From: a virus
Direction: 5' to 3' (one strand)
Virus record (IMG/VR): IMGVR_UViG_3300020709_000001
Location: 1-57,964 of that record
Length of the DNA: 57,964 nt
This document shows positions 49,267-56,492 of the stretch, in pieces. A program made the translations under genes and the position numbers. The first letter of the stretch is position 1. Each line of letters opens with the position of its first letter. The notes beneath the pieces are model-generated. The model was not told where the DNA came from and made no database searches. It saw nothing but the letters and a program-made list of their open reading frames with translations.

Positions 49267-51023
49267 TATGGGTTACCTGTAGAGCGTTCATCACCAATAT
49301 CAGCGCTTAATAGAACATTACCTAGCTGATAGTTTCCGCCTTCTGTATTACTTGTAAAGCGAAGTCTCATTTCACGTCTTTGTTCACGCATATCAATCTT
49401 TAAAGTGTCAGGATCAAATGTATAAGGCGCAGTGGTAATATCTGTATCATCTGCATAGCCTCTACCTGTGACTGTTACACTCATTTGTCCAGATTGTACA
49501 AAGTCAGGTTCTATACGTTCTAAGCGAATCCATTTATTTGGTCCTGTTATGGATGCTTGCCCAGGACCACCTCTTACCCAACCAATACTATTTGTTTCAA
49601 AATACGATTCAACAGCATTTACTGTGCTTAAAAAGATTTCATCAGTGCCAATTTCATGCTGCCATAATGTGTATGTACCTGCAATATTCTGCACATTCTC
49701 TGCCCAAATAGGATAACGGAATACTTCAGAGAACACACCTGCTGATCGATTTGCTGCAGGAGCAAAACCAGCATCATACCAAGTCTTTTCACGTACATTA
49801 TAGATAATGGCATTGTTACACTCGGTAGAATCACCTGCAGGATAGAACCACCAGATCTCACCCCAACGAGGAATCTTCATTGCCCAAACTTTTTGTCGCT
49901 GCGTATAGTTCAAGTTATCAAAGAAATAGTTTTGATTTGTAGTGTTAGGAATTTCTTGTACAACACCGTTATACATTAAGAATCGATCTACACCACACCA
50001 ATAGAATATACCATCATACTCAATAACACAAGAACTAGACATAATGGATGTCTGTGTGCTAATAATGTCATAACGCCAATACAATACAGATGATCCTACA
50101 GTGGTAGGACTATATGACACACGTGTAAGCTGATCAAGTGACCAGAATAAACCAGAAGGCGATGTAGTTCCGCCTCTAAGTGCCATGCCTTTAACTACTT
50201 TTGTGCTTGACACATTGTTTGAGTTAGCATCAGCACCTGTCCAGTTTGTAAAGTCACCTGCTGAGTTATTTTGAATTAAGCCATTGTTTCCATACACAAA
50301 AAGGTATGGATAAATCATGCAAGCTCCGCCTGACACAGAGATATTATTATCAAATGTCAATGTTTGTGTACCTGAACCACCGCCACTACTTAAAGTCACA
50401 GTGGTAGTAGAACCTGTAATCGATACTAGTGTCACTACCGTATTTGCAGGTAAGCTAGCACCTGTTACTGTCTGACCTAGTCCGATTTTATAGTTGGCAG
50501 AGCTAATAACAAATGATGTACCAGTTAATGTTCCAGTGGCTGTAAAGACGCCAACTTTGGACAAAGCTCCATATGGAAAATCACCTGACAGTACAGGGAC
50601 GTTAATAGTGCTATCAATATCAGTTAGATTTTGACCTGGGTGTGCAACCACTTGAAGCTGACCTGATCCATTAGAGTTATAACCAATATCAAACTGCCAT
50701 AAGTTATTCTCATTTGCTGTAAAGTTATTTAATGTAATATTAATCGGGCCTGAGCCTACACCATCATCATTATCAGTTTGCCAAGCTTGTAAATAATTTT
50801 GTGAACCTGAATAGACATAGTTTAGACCTTGCTGTGATTGCATGGTCATACCACGACTTACTTCAAGCGCGCTTAAAAAGATGCCTTTGTACCCACCTAT
50901 CTTACGAGGACGACCGCGCTGAAATCTGACCCATTGCCCATCAACGTACATCGGTGAGTCAAACTGAGTACCATCTCGCTGAATTCCTGCAGGAATATTG
51001 AGGGAAATAACATTAGTGGTCAA
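49266..51023 (-). CDS. Tail protein, P22 gp10-like / tail tubular B-like
   Basis: 585 aa, beta-rich. N-terminal NVISLNIPAGIQRDGTQFDS, then YVDGQWVRFQRGRPRKIGGY, and later CVIEYDGIFYWCGVDRFLMY and EIWWFYPAGDSTECNNAIIY, the repeated blade-like segments seen in phage DNA-stabilisation/tail-hub proteins. It would form the short tail below the adaptor ring. ATGA overlap with the upstream fibre gene. Confidence 0.7.
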   Translation of the reverse strand: MTTNVISLNIPAGIQRDGTQFDSPMYVDGQWVRFQRGRPRKIGGYKGIFLSALEVSRGMTMQSQQGLNYVYSGSQNYLQAWQTDNDDGVGSGPINITLNNFTANENNLWQFDIGYNSNGSGQLQVVAHPGQNLTDIDSTINVPVLSGDFPYGALSKVGVFTATGTLTGTSFVISSANYKIGLGQTVTGASLPANTVVTLVSITGSTTTVTLSSGGGSGTQTLTFDNNISVSGGACMIYPYLFVYGNNGLIQNNSAGDFTNWTGADANSNNVSSTKVVKGMALRGGTTSPSGLFWSLDQLTRVSYSPTTVGSSVLYWRYDIISTQTSIMSSSCVIEYDGIFYWCGVDRFLMYNGVVQEIPNTTNQNYFFDNLNYTQRQKVWAMKIPRWGEIWWFYPAGDSTECNNAIIYNVREKTWYDAGFAPAANRSAGVFSEVFRYPIWAENVQNIAGTYTLWQHEIGTDEIFLSTVNAVESYFETNSIGWVRGGPGQASITGPNKWIRLERIEPDFVQSGQMSVTVTGRGYADDTDITTAPYTFDPDTLKIDMREQRREMRLRFTSNTEGGNYQLGNVLLSADIGDERSTGNP

Positions 51024-52240
51024 AATGTCCCTCCACTAATGCCATTAAATACATGTAATCCGGTAGAGTCTAAATACCCAGCTTCTGTATTTCCAATAAC
51101 AAAACCTAATGTTCCAGTAGACGGTAAATAAATACCAGTATTTAGATCGCCGGTAAACTTCAAAGAAGGAACTGCCGTAGAGCCATTGCCTAAAGTCAAT
51201 GAAGTGATTGAGCTAACTGCTCCTGAAGTCGCATTATAAACATTAGTACCATCACAAATTAGAATCACACTAGTTGATTGAGGCACAGTAACAGTTGCAC
51301 CACCGACTGATACAGTTTTAAATGTTAAGTTAAATGAGCCAGTTGTATTATTGGTAACTGAATATAGCTGAACAGTAGAAGGTAGAATAATAATTTGATT
51401 TGATGTTAAGTTACCGCTAAACTCTTGAATTAAGTTAGATGCTTGTGCATTAGTCTCAGTCAGTGTTCCACCGGAGACTACAAGTGCTAACTGTGTAAAT
51501 GCAAACTGAGTAGCTTGTCCGTAACCAAAGCTGTTAAATCCCGAACCATTACACACAACCACAAATGACTCAGAAATTTGTAATTGCTTAGATGTATTAC
51601 CATCTATTGTGTCAGTACCTTGCAATCCAATGTTCAGAATTCCTGTACCGTCATTGGCAATCATCACAAACCAGCCATTGCCAACAGATGCTGAAGGAGG
51701 AAGTGTTATGGTTCCTGCACCACTTGACCAAACTACAAACTCAGCTCGATTAGTGGCATCAAGAGTCTGATTTGCATAATAGTTGGTCGTAACATACTGC
51801 TGATTCAGCGTTGTTGTAATAGGATATAGACCATATCCAGAAAGAGCTGAAGCATTAGCAGATGATGTGCCTGCACCAAAAGTAATAGTTGCCCATGTAC
51901 CATTGGAGGTTGTATTATCGGTTAAGTAGATGTATTCTGCAATGCCAGAAGCAATGTTAATAATGGTTCCGCCACTATTATTTGTGACAGTAAATGAGTT
52001 TGACCCAATATTACGAATAATAACAGCTTCACCTACAGAGACTTGAGTAGCTACTGGCAGCAACAAATCTAAACCACCTATAGTGGCAGTTACTTCTATA
52101 ATATTTGCAGTCGTAAGTGAAGAACTTGTACCATTTATAGGCCACTGTAATGTGGTGTTTGTTGATATGGTTAATGATTCATAAGATACCTGAGCAGGTG
52201 ATACAGTCTGCCCAGTGAATGGATTTGTATATGTGGTCAT
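51020..52240 (-). CDS. Tail fibre protein
   Basis: 406 aa, Thr/Ser/Gly/Asn-rich and beta-structured. N-terminal MTTYTNPFTGQTVSPAQVSY is likely the virion anchor. It ends LDSTGLHVFNGISGGTF; the GGTF end is shared with the 771-aa fibre at 1306. It lies between the tail protein and the DUF6682-like adaptor. Receptor-binding role inferred. Confidence 0.65.
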   Translation of the reverse strand: MTTYTNPFTGQTVSPAQVSYESLTISTNTTLQWPINGTSSSLTTANIIEVTATIGGLDLLLPVATQVSVGEAVIIRNIGSNSFTVTNNSGGTIINIASGIAEYIYLTDNTTSNGTWATITFGAGTSSANASALSGYGLYPITTTLNQQYVTTNYYANQTLDATNRAEFVVWSSGAGTITLPPSASVGNGWFVMIANDGTGILNIGLQGTDTIDGNTSKQLQISESFVVVCNGSGFNSFGYGQATQFAFTQLALVVSGGTLTETNAQASNLIQEFSGNLTSNQIIILPSTVQLYSVTNNTTGSFNLTFKTVSVGGATVTVPQSTSVILICDGTNVYNATSGAVSSITSLTLGNGSTAVPSLKFTGDLNTGIYLPSTGTLGFVIGNTEAGYLDSTGLHVFNGISGGTF

Positions 52241-52242
52241 AA

Positions 52243-52899
52243 TTAACTATCCTGAGCAATTGCTTGACGGTCAGCAATACGAAGCTGATCTTCCAACTTG
52301 AGAGCTTGCATTCCTTCAGTATATTTCTGTTGAAATATTTGTCTTTGGTCATTCTTTAAAAATGGCATTGCTTGAAGCAGCGTACCATATAGCATCACAT
52401 TTGGTGCATTCTGTGTGATCCAGTTTGTCTGGTTTGATGAAGACAAAGGCGGAATCCTCTCATAGTAAAGAACTTCAAATGTGTATGCCTGATCAGGCGT
52501 AGGAGCGACTAACCAGTTGTCATAATTATAATCACAATAGTATAAAGGAACACTAGTTGCGCCACTAGTTGGGGCATAATTTCTTAAATATTCATACTTA
52601 CGAAGATATACAGGCTGCTTCACACCTGCATTGGTAATGTTAAACGATGTGGTTTTTCTCCATCTTGCTGGCTTAGGAATAACAGGATTACCTGCATTCA
52701 TAGTACTTTCTACTACACTTAATTGACCAAGTGTTTTGATTTCTTGTGCAATTTCAAACTCAGCCAGCATAATGAACTGAGGAATCTGATTAACAACAGC
52801 TGTATCATTCCGCTCTAAGTACTGAGTGACATCAGTAATTAGACTATTGTAAGTCATTGCCGCTGCTGCGGTACATGCGGGAGTACAGGAGGTAGCCAT
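52243..52899 (-). CDS. Head-to-tail adaptor (DUF6682-like)
   Basis: 218 aa. MTYNSLITDVTQYLERNDTA (after a 14-residue leader with two cysteines), IPQFIMLAEFEIAQEIKTLG, PLYYCDYNYDNWLVAPTPDQ and YGTLLQAMPFLKNDQR follow the phage adaptor family. It forms the ring under the portal. A second in-frame start at residue 15 is possible. Confidence 0.75.
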   Translation of the reverse strand: MATSCTPACTAAAAMTYNSLITDVTQYLERNDTAVVNQIPQFIMLAEFEIAQEIKTLGQLSVVESTMNAGNPVIPKPARWRKTTSFNITNAGVKQPVYLRKYEYLRNYAPTSGATSVPLYYCDYNYDNWLVAPTPDQAYTFEVLYYERIPPLSSSNQTNWITQNAPNVMLYGTLLQAMPFLKNDQRQIFQQKYTEGMQALKLEDQLRIADRQAIAQDS

Positions 52900-52902
52900 T
52901 TT

Positions 52903-53415
52903 TTATCCTAACATATTACTAGCATTAACACGAGCTTCATCAACTCGTTTTAACCAACCATTGCCAAAAGTAGCAAAAGTCGGTAATGATTCATAAAACT
53001 GCTTCTTAGCATCTGAGAACCTAGCAATTAGTTCTGTTTTATCCATGACATCAATGGTCTGAATTGTGACAGGGCCAACAGCACCATCTTCAGGCAGACC
53101 AAGAGCTCTTTGTAGTATTTTGACAGACCGCCCTGGGCCTGAGTTTACTGCAAAATCAAATACAAGGTAGTCAATGCCAGAAGGTAAGTCATCGCATTTA
53201 CAAGCATCCCAATATTTCTTTTCATATAAAGGGGCAACATCATCTCTTGTAAGAGATCGCATTTCTTTTTCATTAGTGTTTCTGCCTTTAAAGCTTGCCC
53301 ATGTGTTTGCAGTTACGCCTAAGTTGGTCATGCCGCCTGGGTCTTTTGGGTTGTTAACAAACCCACCTTCTGACTTAAGCACTAAGTCTAATGAATGATC
53401 AAAGTTCTCGGTCAT
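52903..53415 (-). CDS. Endolysin: GH108 muramidase with peptidoglycan-binding domain
   Basis: 170 aa. LKSEGGFVNNPKDPGGMTN (residues 13-31) carries the catalytic Glu16 of glycoside hydrolase family 108; FDFAVNSGPGRSVKILQRAL and DGAVGPVTI are the C-terminal PG_binding_3-type domain. No signal peptide, so release depends on a holin. It is overlapped by the spanin gene (ATGA), forming the lysis cassette. Confidence 0.92.
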   Translation of the reverse strand: MTENFDHSLDLVLKSEGGFVNNPKDPGGMTNLGVTANTWASFKGRNTNEKEMRSLTRDDVAPLYEKKYWDACKCDDLPSGIDYLVFDFAVNSGPGRSVKILQRALGLPEDGAVGPVTIQTIDVMDKTELIARFSDAKKQFYESLPTFATFGNGWLKRVDEARVNASNMLG

Positions 53416-53828
53416 TTAGTCACCATTAAAGCATTATATTTATTAATCACATCATTCCGCTCTATTTCTGAGGTTTGGCATTGTCTTGCAAATCCGATAA
53501 GAACTTCTGCATCTGATTCAAGTAATCTGAGTCCTTGATTTGATATTGCAAGGGAGGTGGGTTTACCATCTGCGGTGTGGGTGTTCCGCAAGCCTCTAAG
53601 CTCAGCAATAGCGTCATCATAACGAGTTTGGAGGTCATCTTTGTCCTTTTGTGTTTGTTGGCTAATCATAGCTTGGTCATTGACCACTTTATTTTGTACT
53701 TCAACCACATGCTGCACAGCTTCTAACTTTTCTTTTTCAGAATAATAGCCATCAACTCTATGAGTAATGAATGCAGTGCCAAGTGCTATGGCAATATAGA
53801 TATAAGTGGAAATAGGTAGCGGAAACAT
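53412..53828 (-). CDS. i-spanin (Rz-like)
   Basis: 138 aa. N-terminal membrane segment (YIYIAIALGTAFITH, about residues 9-23), then a long periplasmic coiled coil (EKEKLEAVQHVVEVQNK onward) and a C-terminal part with a cysteine. This is the layout of Rz inner-membrane spanins, which fuse inner and outer membranes at lysis. The o-spanin is nested in another frame (53462-53638). Confidence 0.8.
   Translation of the reverse strand: MFPLPISTYIYIAIALGTAFITHRVDGYYSEKEKLEAVQHVVEVQNKVVNDQAMISQQTQKDKDDLQTRYDDAIAELRGLRNTHTADGKPTSLAISNQGLRLLESDAEVLIGFARQCQTSEIERNDVINKYNALMVTK
53462..53638 (-). CDS. o-spanin (Rz1-like lipoprotein) nested in Rz
   Basis: 58 aa, wholly inside the i-spanin gene in a different frame. 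MTSKLVMMTLLLSLEACGTP is a lipoprotein signal peptide with Lys4, a hydrophobic core and a lipobox ending at Cys17 (Glu at -2 is unusual). The mature part is Pro-rich (GTPTPQMVNPPPLQ), as in Rz1. AAGGA lies five bases before the ATG. Nested Rz1 is the classic arrangement in lambda-like lysis cassettes. Confidence 0.75.
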   Translation of the reverse strand: MTSKLVMMTLLLSLEACGTPTPQMVNPPPLQYQIKDSDYLNQMQKFLSDLQDNAKPQK

Positions 53829-54184
53829 TATTTTTTCGTAGTAATAGTGTCAGAACCTTTAGTAACTGTTACTTTATCTCCATCAACGCTTACTGACATT
53901 GGAGGTTCTTTTTCAGCAAGATGATCTAAACGCTGAATAAGTTGTTGTATAACTTGAAACTCTGGCTTTTCTTCTTTTTCGGTAGTACCAGCAACACCAT
54001 TCATCATATTGATAATAGCCATTAATGCACTACCAGCCATACCAATAACTGCGGCAATTTTTGCTGAATCTAAAAAAATACTTGCACCAACAGAAATAAG
54101 AATAATTGCAGTAATATAAGCAAGACCATTTTTGCCTATTGATTTACCAGCAACTTCTTTTGCAGTTTCCAATTGATTATCCAT
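53828..54184 (-). CDS. Holin candidate with two membrane segments
   Basis: 118 aa. Segments at about residues 20-38 (GLAYITAIILISVGASIFL) and 43-61 (IAAVIGMAGSALMAIINMM), then a charged C-terminal tail. Directly upstream of the spanin and endolysin genes, so a holin role is likely. The neighbouring 78-aa protein is the other candidate. Confidence 0.6.
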   Translation of the reverse strand: MDNQLETAKEVAGKSIGKNGLAYITAIILISVGASIFLDSAKIAAVIGMAGSALMAIINMMNGVAGTTEKEEKPEFQVIQQLIQRLDHLAEKEPPMSVSVDGDKVTVTKGSDTITTKK

Positions 54185-54413
54185 TACTATCTCCAGGTTC
54201 TGAGTTTTGTTTCATAGCTACAGCAGCCCCACCAGCTCCAGAGACAATGCCTAAAGCTTCTGCAAACTCTGTTAAGCTGATAGACTTGGCTTGAAGTACT
54301 TCATATGCAGCAATACAGATAACCGCTATAAACCCAATTAACCAAGTCCAACGACCAATGTCATGAGTTTTATTGTCTTTACCTGTAACAAGATGAGTTA
54401 AGAATTCAGGCAT
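54177..54413 (-). CDS. Small membrane protein, second holin candidate
   Basis: 78 aa. A strong membrane segment WTWLIGFIAVICIAAYEVLQ (about 22-41) and a weaker Gly/Ala-rich one (GIVSGAGGAAVAM). Overlaps both neighbours. Similar short proteins are annotated as holins in related phages; it may be holin or antiholin. Confidence 0.55.
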   Translation of the reverse strand: MPEFLTHLVTGKDNKTHDIGRWTWLIGFIAVICIAAYEVLQAKSISLTEFAEALGIVSGAGGAAVAMKQNSEPGDSNG

Positions 54414-54628
54414 TATCCACCTATAAACTTTTCTAACATTTTAGCTGCAAAGTTAGGGCCTAACAGGACAGCAGCAATGACTGCGTATAAAAGATATTCA
54501 ATTTTTTGCATACGTTTAACACCTTTAGCAAGTGCATCTTGAATACCTTCATAGCGCTCCGCACAAACAGCTTCATGGACCATTAGACGCTTGTCTGTTT
54601 CGTTAATTTGTAGTTCTATTGGATCCAT
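54413..54628 (-). CDS. XhlA-like membrane-associated protein
   Basis: 71 aa from the ATG at 54628 (MDPIELQINETDKRLMVHEA...). N-terminal coiled coil then one C-terminal membrane segment (EYLLYAVIAAVLLG). This is the layout of haemolysin XhlA-like lysis accessory proteins. Overlaps the next gene (TAATG). Confidence 0.55.
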   Translation of the reverse strand: MDPIELQINETDKRLMVHEAVCAERYEGIQDALAKGVKRMQKIEYLLYAVIAAVLLGPNFAAKMLEKFIGG

Positions 54629-54638
54629 GATAAACACT

Positions 54639-54968
54639 TTATTCAGCTGCAGGTGCGCAAGTAGTTGGTGCTGGAGTGATTGTTACTTCAGATGTATTGT
54701 CTTCAGGTAACGTTACTGTTATCTCAGGTGCTGATACAGGTTCCGGCGTTGGTTCTGGTGTTGCATCCGCTGCAGGTGCGCAAACTGGAACCAAAGTAAC
54801 AGGTGCTGGCACAGGAGTAGTAACAGTCAATGGTGCAGGAGGTGGCACTACTGCATCAGTCACCGGTTGATACTTTGTATATAAATGGTCAATAAACTTT
54901 TGAATTTCTTCTTTGGCTTTTGATTCAAAGTTTTCCAAATGTGCTTCAATTTCTTTTAAGAATTGCAT
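54639..54968 (-). CDS. Helix plus Pro/Ala/Thr-rich protein
   Basis: 109 aa. An N-terminal helix of about 35 residues (FLKEIEAHLENFESKAKEEI), then a Pro/Ala/Thr/Val-rich low-complexity tail with repeated PxPxP and two Cys-Ala-Pro-Ala motifs. It lies at the head of the lysis group. Function unknown. Confidence 0.5.
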   Translation of the reverse strand: MQFLKEIEAHLENFESKAKEEIQKFIDHLYTKYQPVTDAVVPPPAPLTVTTPVPAPVTLVPVCAPAADATPEPTPEPVSAPEITVTLPEDNTSEVTITPAPTTCAPAAE

Positions 54969-54970
54969 GA

Positions 54971-55207
54971 TTACTCCTTAGTAGCTTTAATAGTGATTAG
55001 GGATTCTTCTTTATTGATTTCCATATAGCCATAACCGCAGAGAGACCAGTCTTCACCAGTTCTTTCATCGTGGACAGGAACTTCAATTTTGATATGCTTG
55101 CATAAAAATTCTTTACCATTTTCAAATACTCTCCATACATGTTCAATTGTTCCTCTGCCTGGTTGTCCTCGTGTTTTGTTGTATCTGACCAAGTACTTGT
55201 TCATCAT
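54971..55207 (-). CDS. Small conserved protein, unknown function
   Basis: 78 aa (MMNKYLVRYNKTRGQPGRGT..., WRVFENGKEFLCKHIKIEVP). Beta-rich. An in-frame ATG three bases later is an equal start. Overlaps the oxygenase-like gene by four nt. Function unknown. Confidence 0.55.
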   Translation of the reverse strand: MMNKYLVRYNKTRGQPGRGTIEHVWRVFENGKEFLCKHIKIEVPVHDERTGEDWSLCGYGYMEINKEESLITIKATKE

Positions 55208-55836
55208 ACAATTGTCACCTCTTGCTGAGGAGGCGCTTGTTGCACAGACAGATTCATATGAATAAACTTAAATGGTTTATCATTGTTATGCCGTGAAAAA
55301 GAATGTGCTAACCAAGCATTGGTTAAATACAATTTACCAACTTCAGGTTTAAAACTAATATGAGCAGATGCCATACTGATCTTAGAAGGATCCGCTTCTA
55401 CCATTCCTAATAAGTTCTTACCTACTCGAGGATCAGTAAAGATCATATGCGAACTATTTTCTGGGCAATCTAGAAAATAAAAGCCTACAATTTGCACACC
55501 ATCATTATGAGCATGCTCTTCCATATTTGATGTTTTATGATGCTCTTGTCCCCACATAGAATGGAAATAAGTAATCTTATCGTCCATCTTATAGCCTTGT
55601 GAGTTCAGCACATTCCATGCGGTAGATGCAATATAAGTGCTGAAATCATTTAATCGTGGATCCATATACAAATTTCCTGTCATATAGACAGGATAGAGTG
55701 CATTGATTTCTTTTAACTGCTGTTGTTTTTTAATTGCTTCATCAAAAACAGCAAGCACTGACGGTAAAAAGTCAGGCTTGCTGATACTATAAACAGCAGT
55801 GGCAAAATGCGCTGAAGTTTCTAAGTTATCTTGCAT
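55204..55836 (-). CDS. 2OG-Fe(II) oxygenase-like protein
   Basis: 210 aa. Iron ligands would be His110 and Asp112 (HAHND) and His178 (AWLAHSFSRH), with Arg182 in place to bind 2-oxoglutarate. VGFYFLDCPENSSHMIFTDP is the typical strand between them in the TIGR02466/2OG-FeII_Oxy_5 type. The substrate is unknown; such phage enzymes may hydroxylate proteins or nucleic acids. Confidence 0.75.
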   Translation of the reverse strand: MQDNLETSAHFATAVYSISKPDFLPSVLAVFDEAIKKQQQLKEINALYPVYMTGNLYMDPRLNDFSTYIASTAWNVLNSQGYKMDDKITYFHSMWGQEHHKTSNMEEHAHNDGVQIVGFYFLDCPENSSHMIFTDPRVGKNLLGMVEADPSKISMASAHISFKPEVGKLYLTNAWLAHSFSRHNNDKPFKFIHMNLSVQQAPPQQEVTIV

Positions 55837-56090
55837 TATTGAACTGCAGGAGCAGGCTCTGAGGCTACTACATCAGTGGGAACTTCAACAGCTTTAGCCA
55901 ATGACTCTTCAAGCAATTTAAAGAAGGCTTGTTTGCCTACTTGCATTTGGTCAAGGTTAAAAGCGGTTGAACTAATCTTGCGGTCAAGGTCAATACAATG
56001 ATTGAACAGCGTTTGTTGCTCCGCTGTTAAGTCCTCATATTGATACTCTTTGTCGTTAATGGTAATGGGGGTCTTTTTGTCGTTTCCCAT
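55836..56090 (-). CDS. Small DUF6447-like protein
   Basis: 84 aa. ITINDKEYQYEDLTAEQQTL at the N-terminus, then a helix and an Ala/Pro-rich acidic tail. Short proteins with this start are common near phage tail-fibre genes and are annotated DUF6447. Function unknown. Confidence 0.6.
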   Translation of the reverse strand: MGNDKKTPITINDKEYQYEDLTAEQQTLFNHCIDLDRKISSTAFNLDQMQVGKQAFFKLLEESLAKAVEVPTDVVASEPAPAVQ

Positions 56091-56139
56091 GTCATTCTCC
56101 TAAATGTGCCGTCAAAAAGGGCTGACGGCTTGCCCTAAA

Positions 56140-56490
56140 TTATGCAGCGGGTGTTGGTGTTGCTTGTGTTGCCCAAGGCAGCGGTGTGTTAGATGGTGAA
56201 ATGGGCGGTGTCACCATTGATGCAATTTGTCCGTCAATATTGGCATAGTAGTTAGCCTGATTGTCAGTAGCTTCGTTAATCCAACCCAATACGATTTGCT
56301 CGGTGAGGTTAGCGTAAGGAATAAAGCCTGACTCTTTAGCTTCTTGGGCAAATTGGATATTGCCGTCAATAGAAGCGGTATGAGTGCCGTCTGTGCCAGA
56401 TACAGTAAATAACACATTAACCACATAATCGGGGTCAGGTGTATTAAGGGTAAACATATTGGTAATAGTTGTTGTGTAAGTTGTTGCCAT
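56140..56490 (-). CDS. Small protein between S74 fibre and DUF6447 gene
   Basis: 116 aa. MATTYTTTITNMFTLNTPDP, then VLFTVSGTDGTHTASIDGNI and NLTEQIVLGWINEA, a beta-sandwich-like pattern frequent in proteins coded next to phage fibres. GGAG lies six bases before the ATG. May be a fibre accessory protein. Confidence 0.6.
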   Translation of the reverse strand: MATTYTTTITNMFTLNTPDPDYVVNVLFTVSGTDGTHTASIDGNIQFAQEAKESGFIPYANLTEQIVLGWINEATDNQANYYANIDGQIASMVTPPISPSNTPLPWATQATPTPAA

Positions 56491-56492
56491 TT

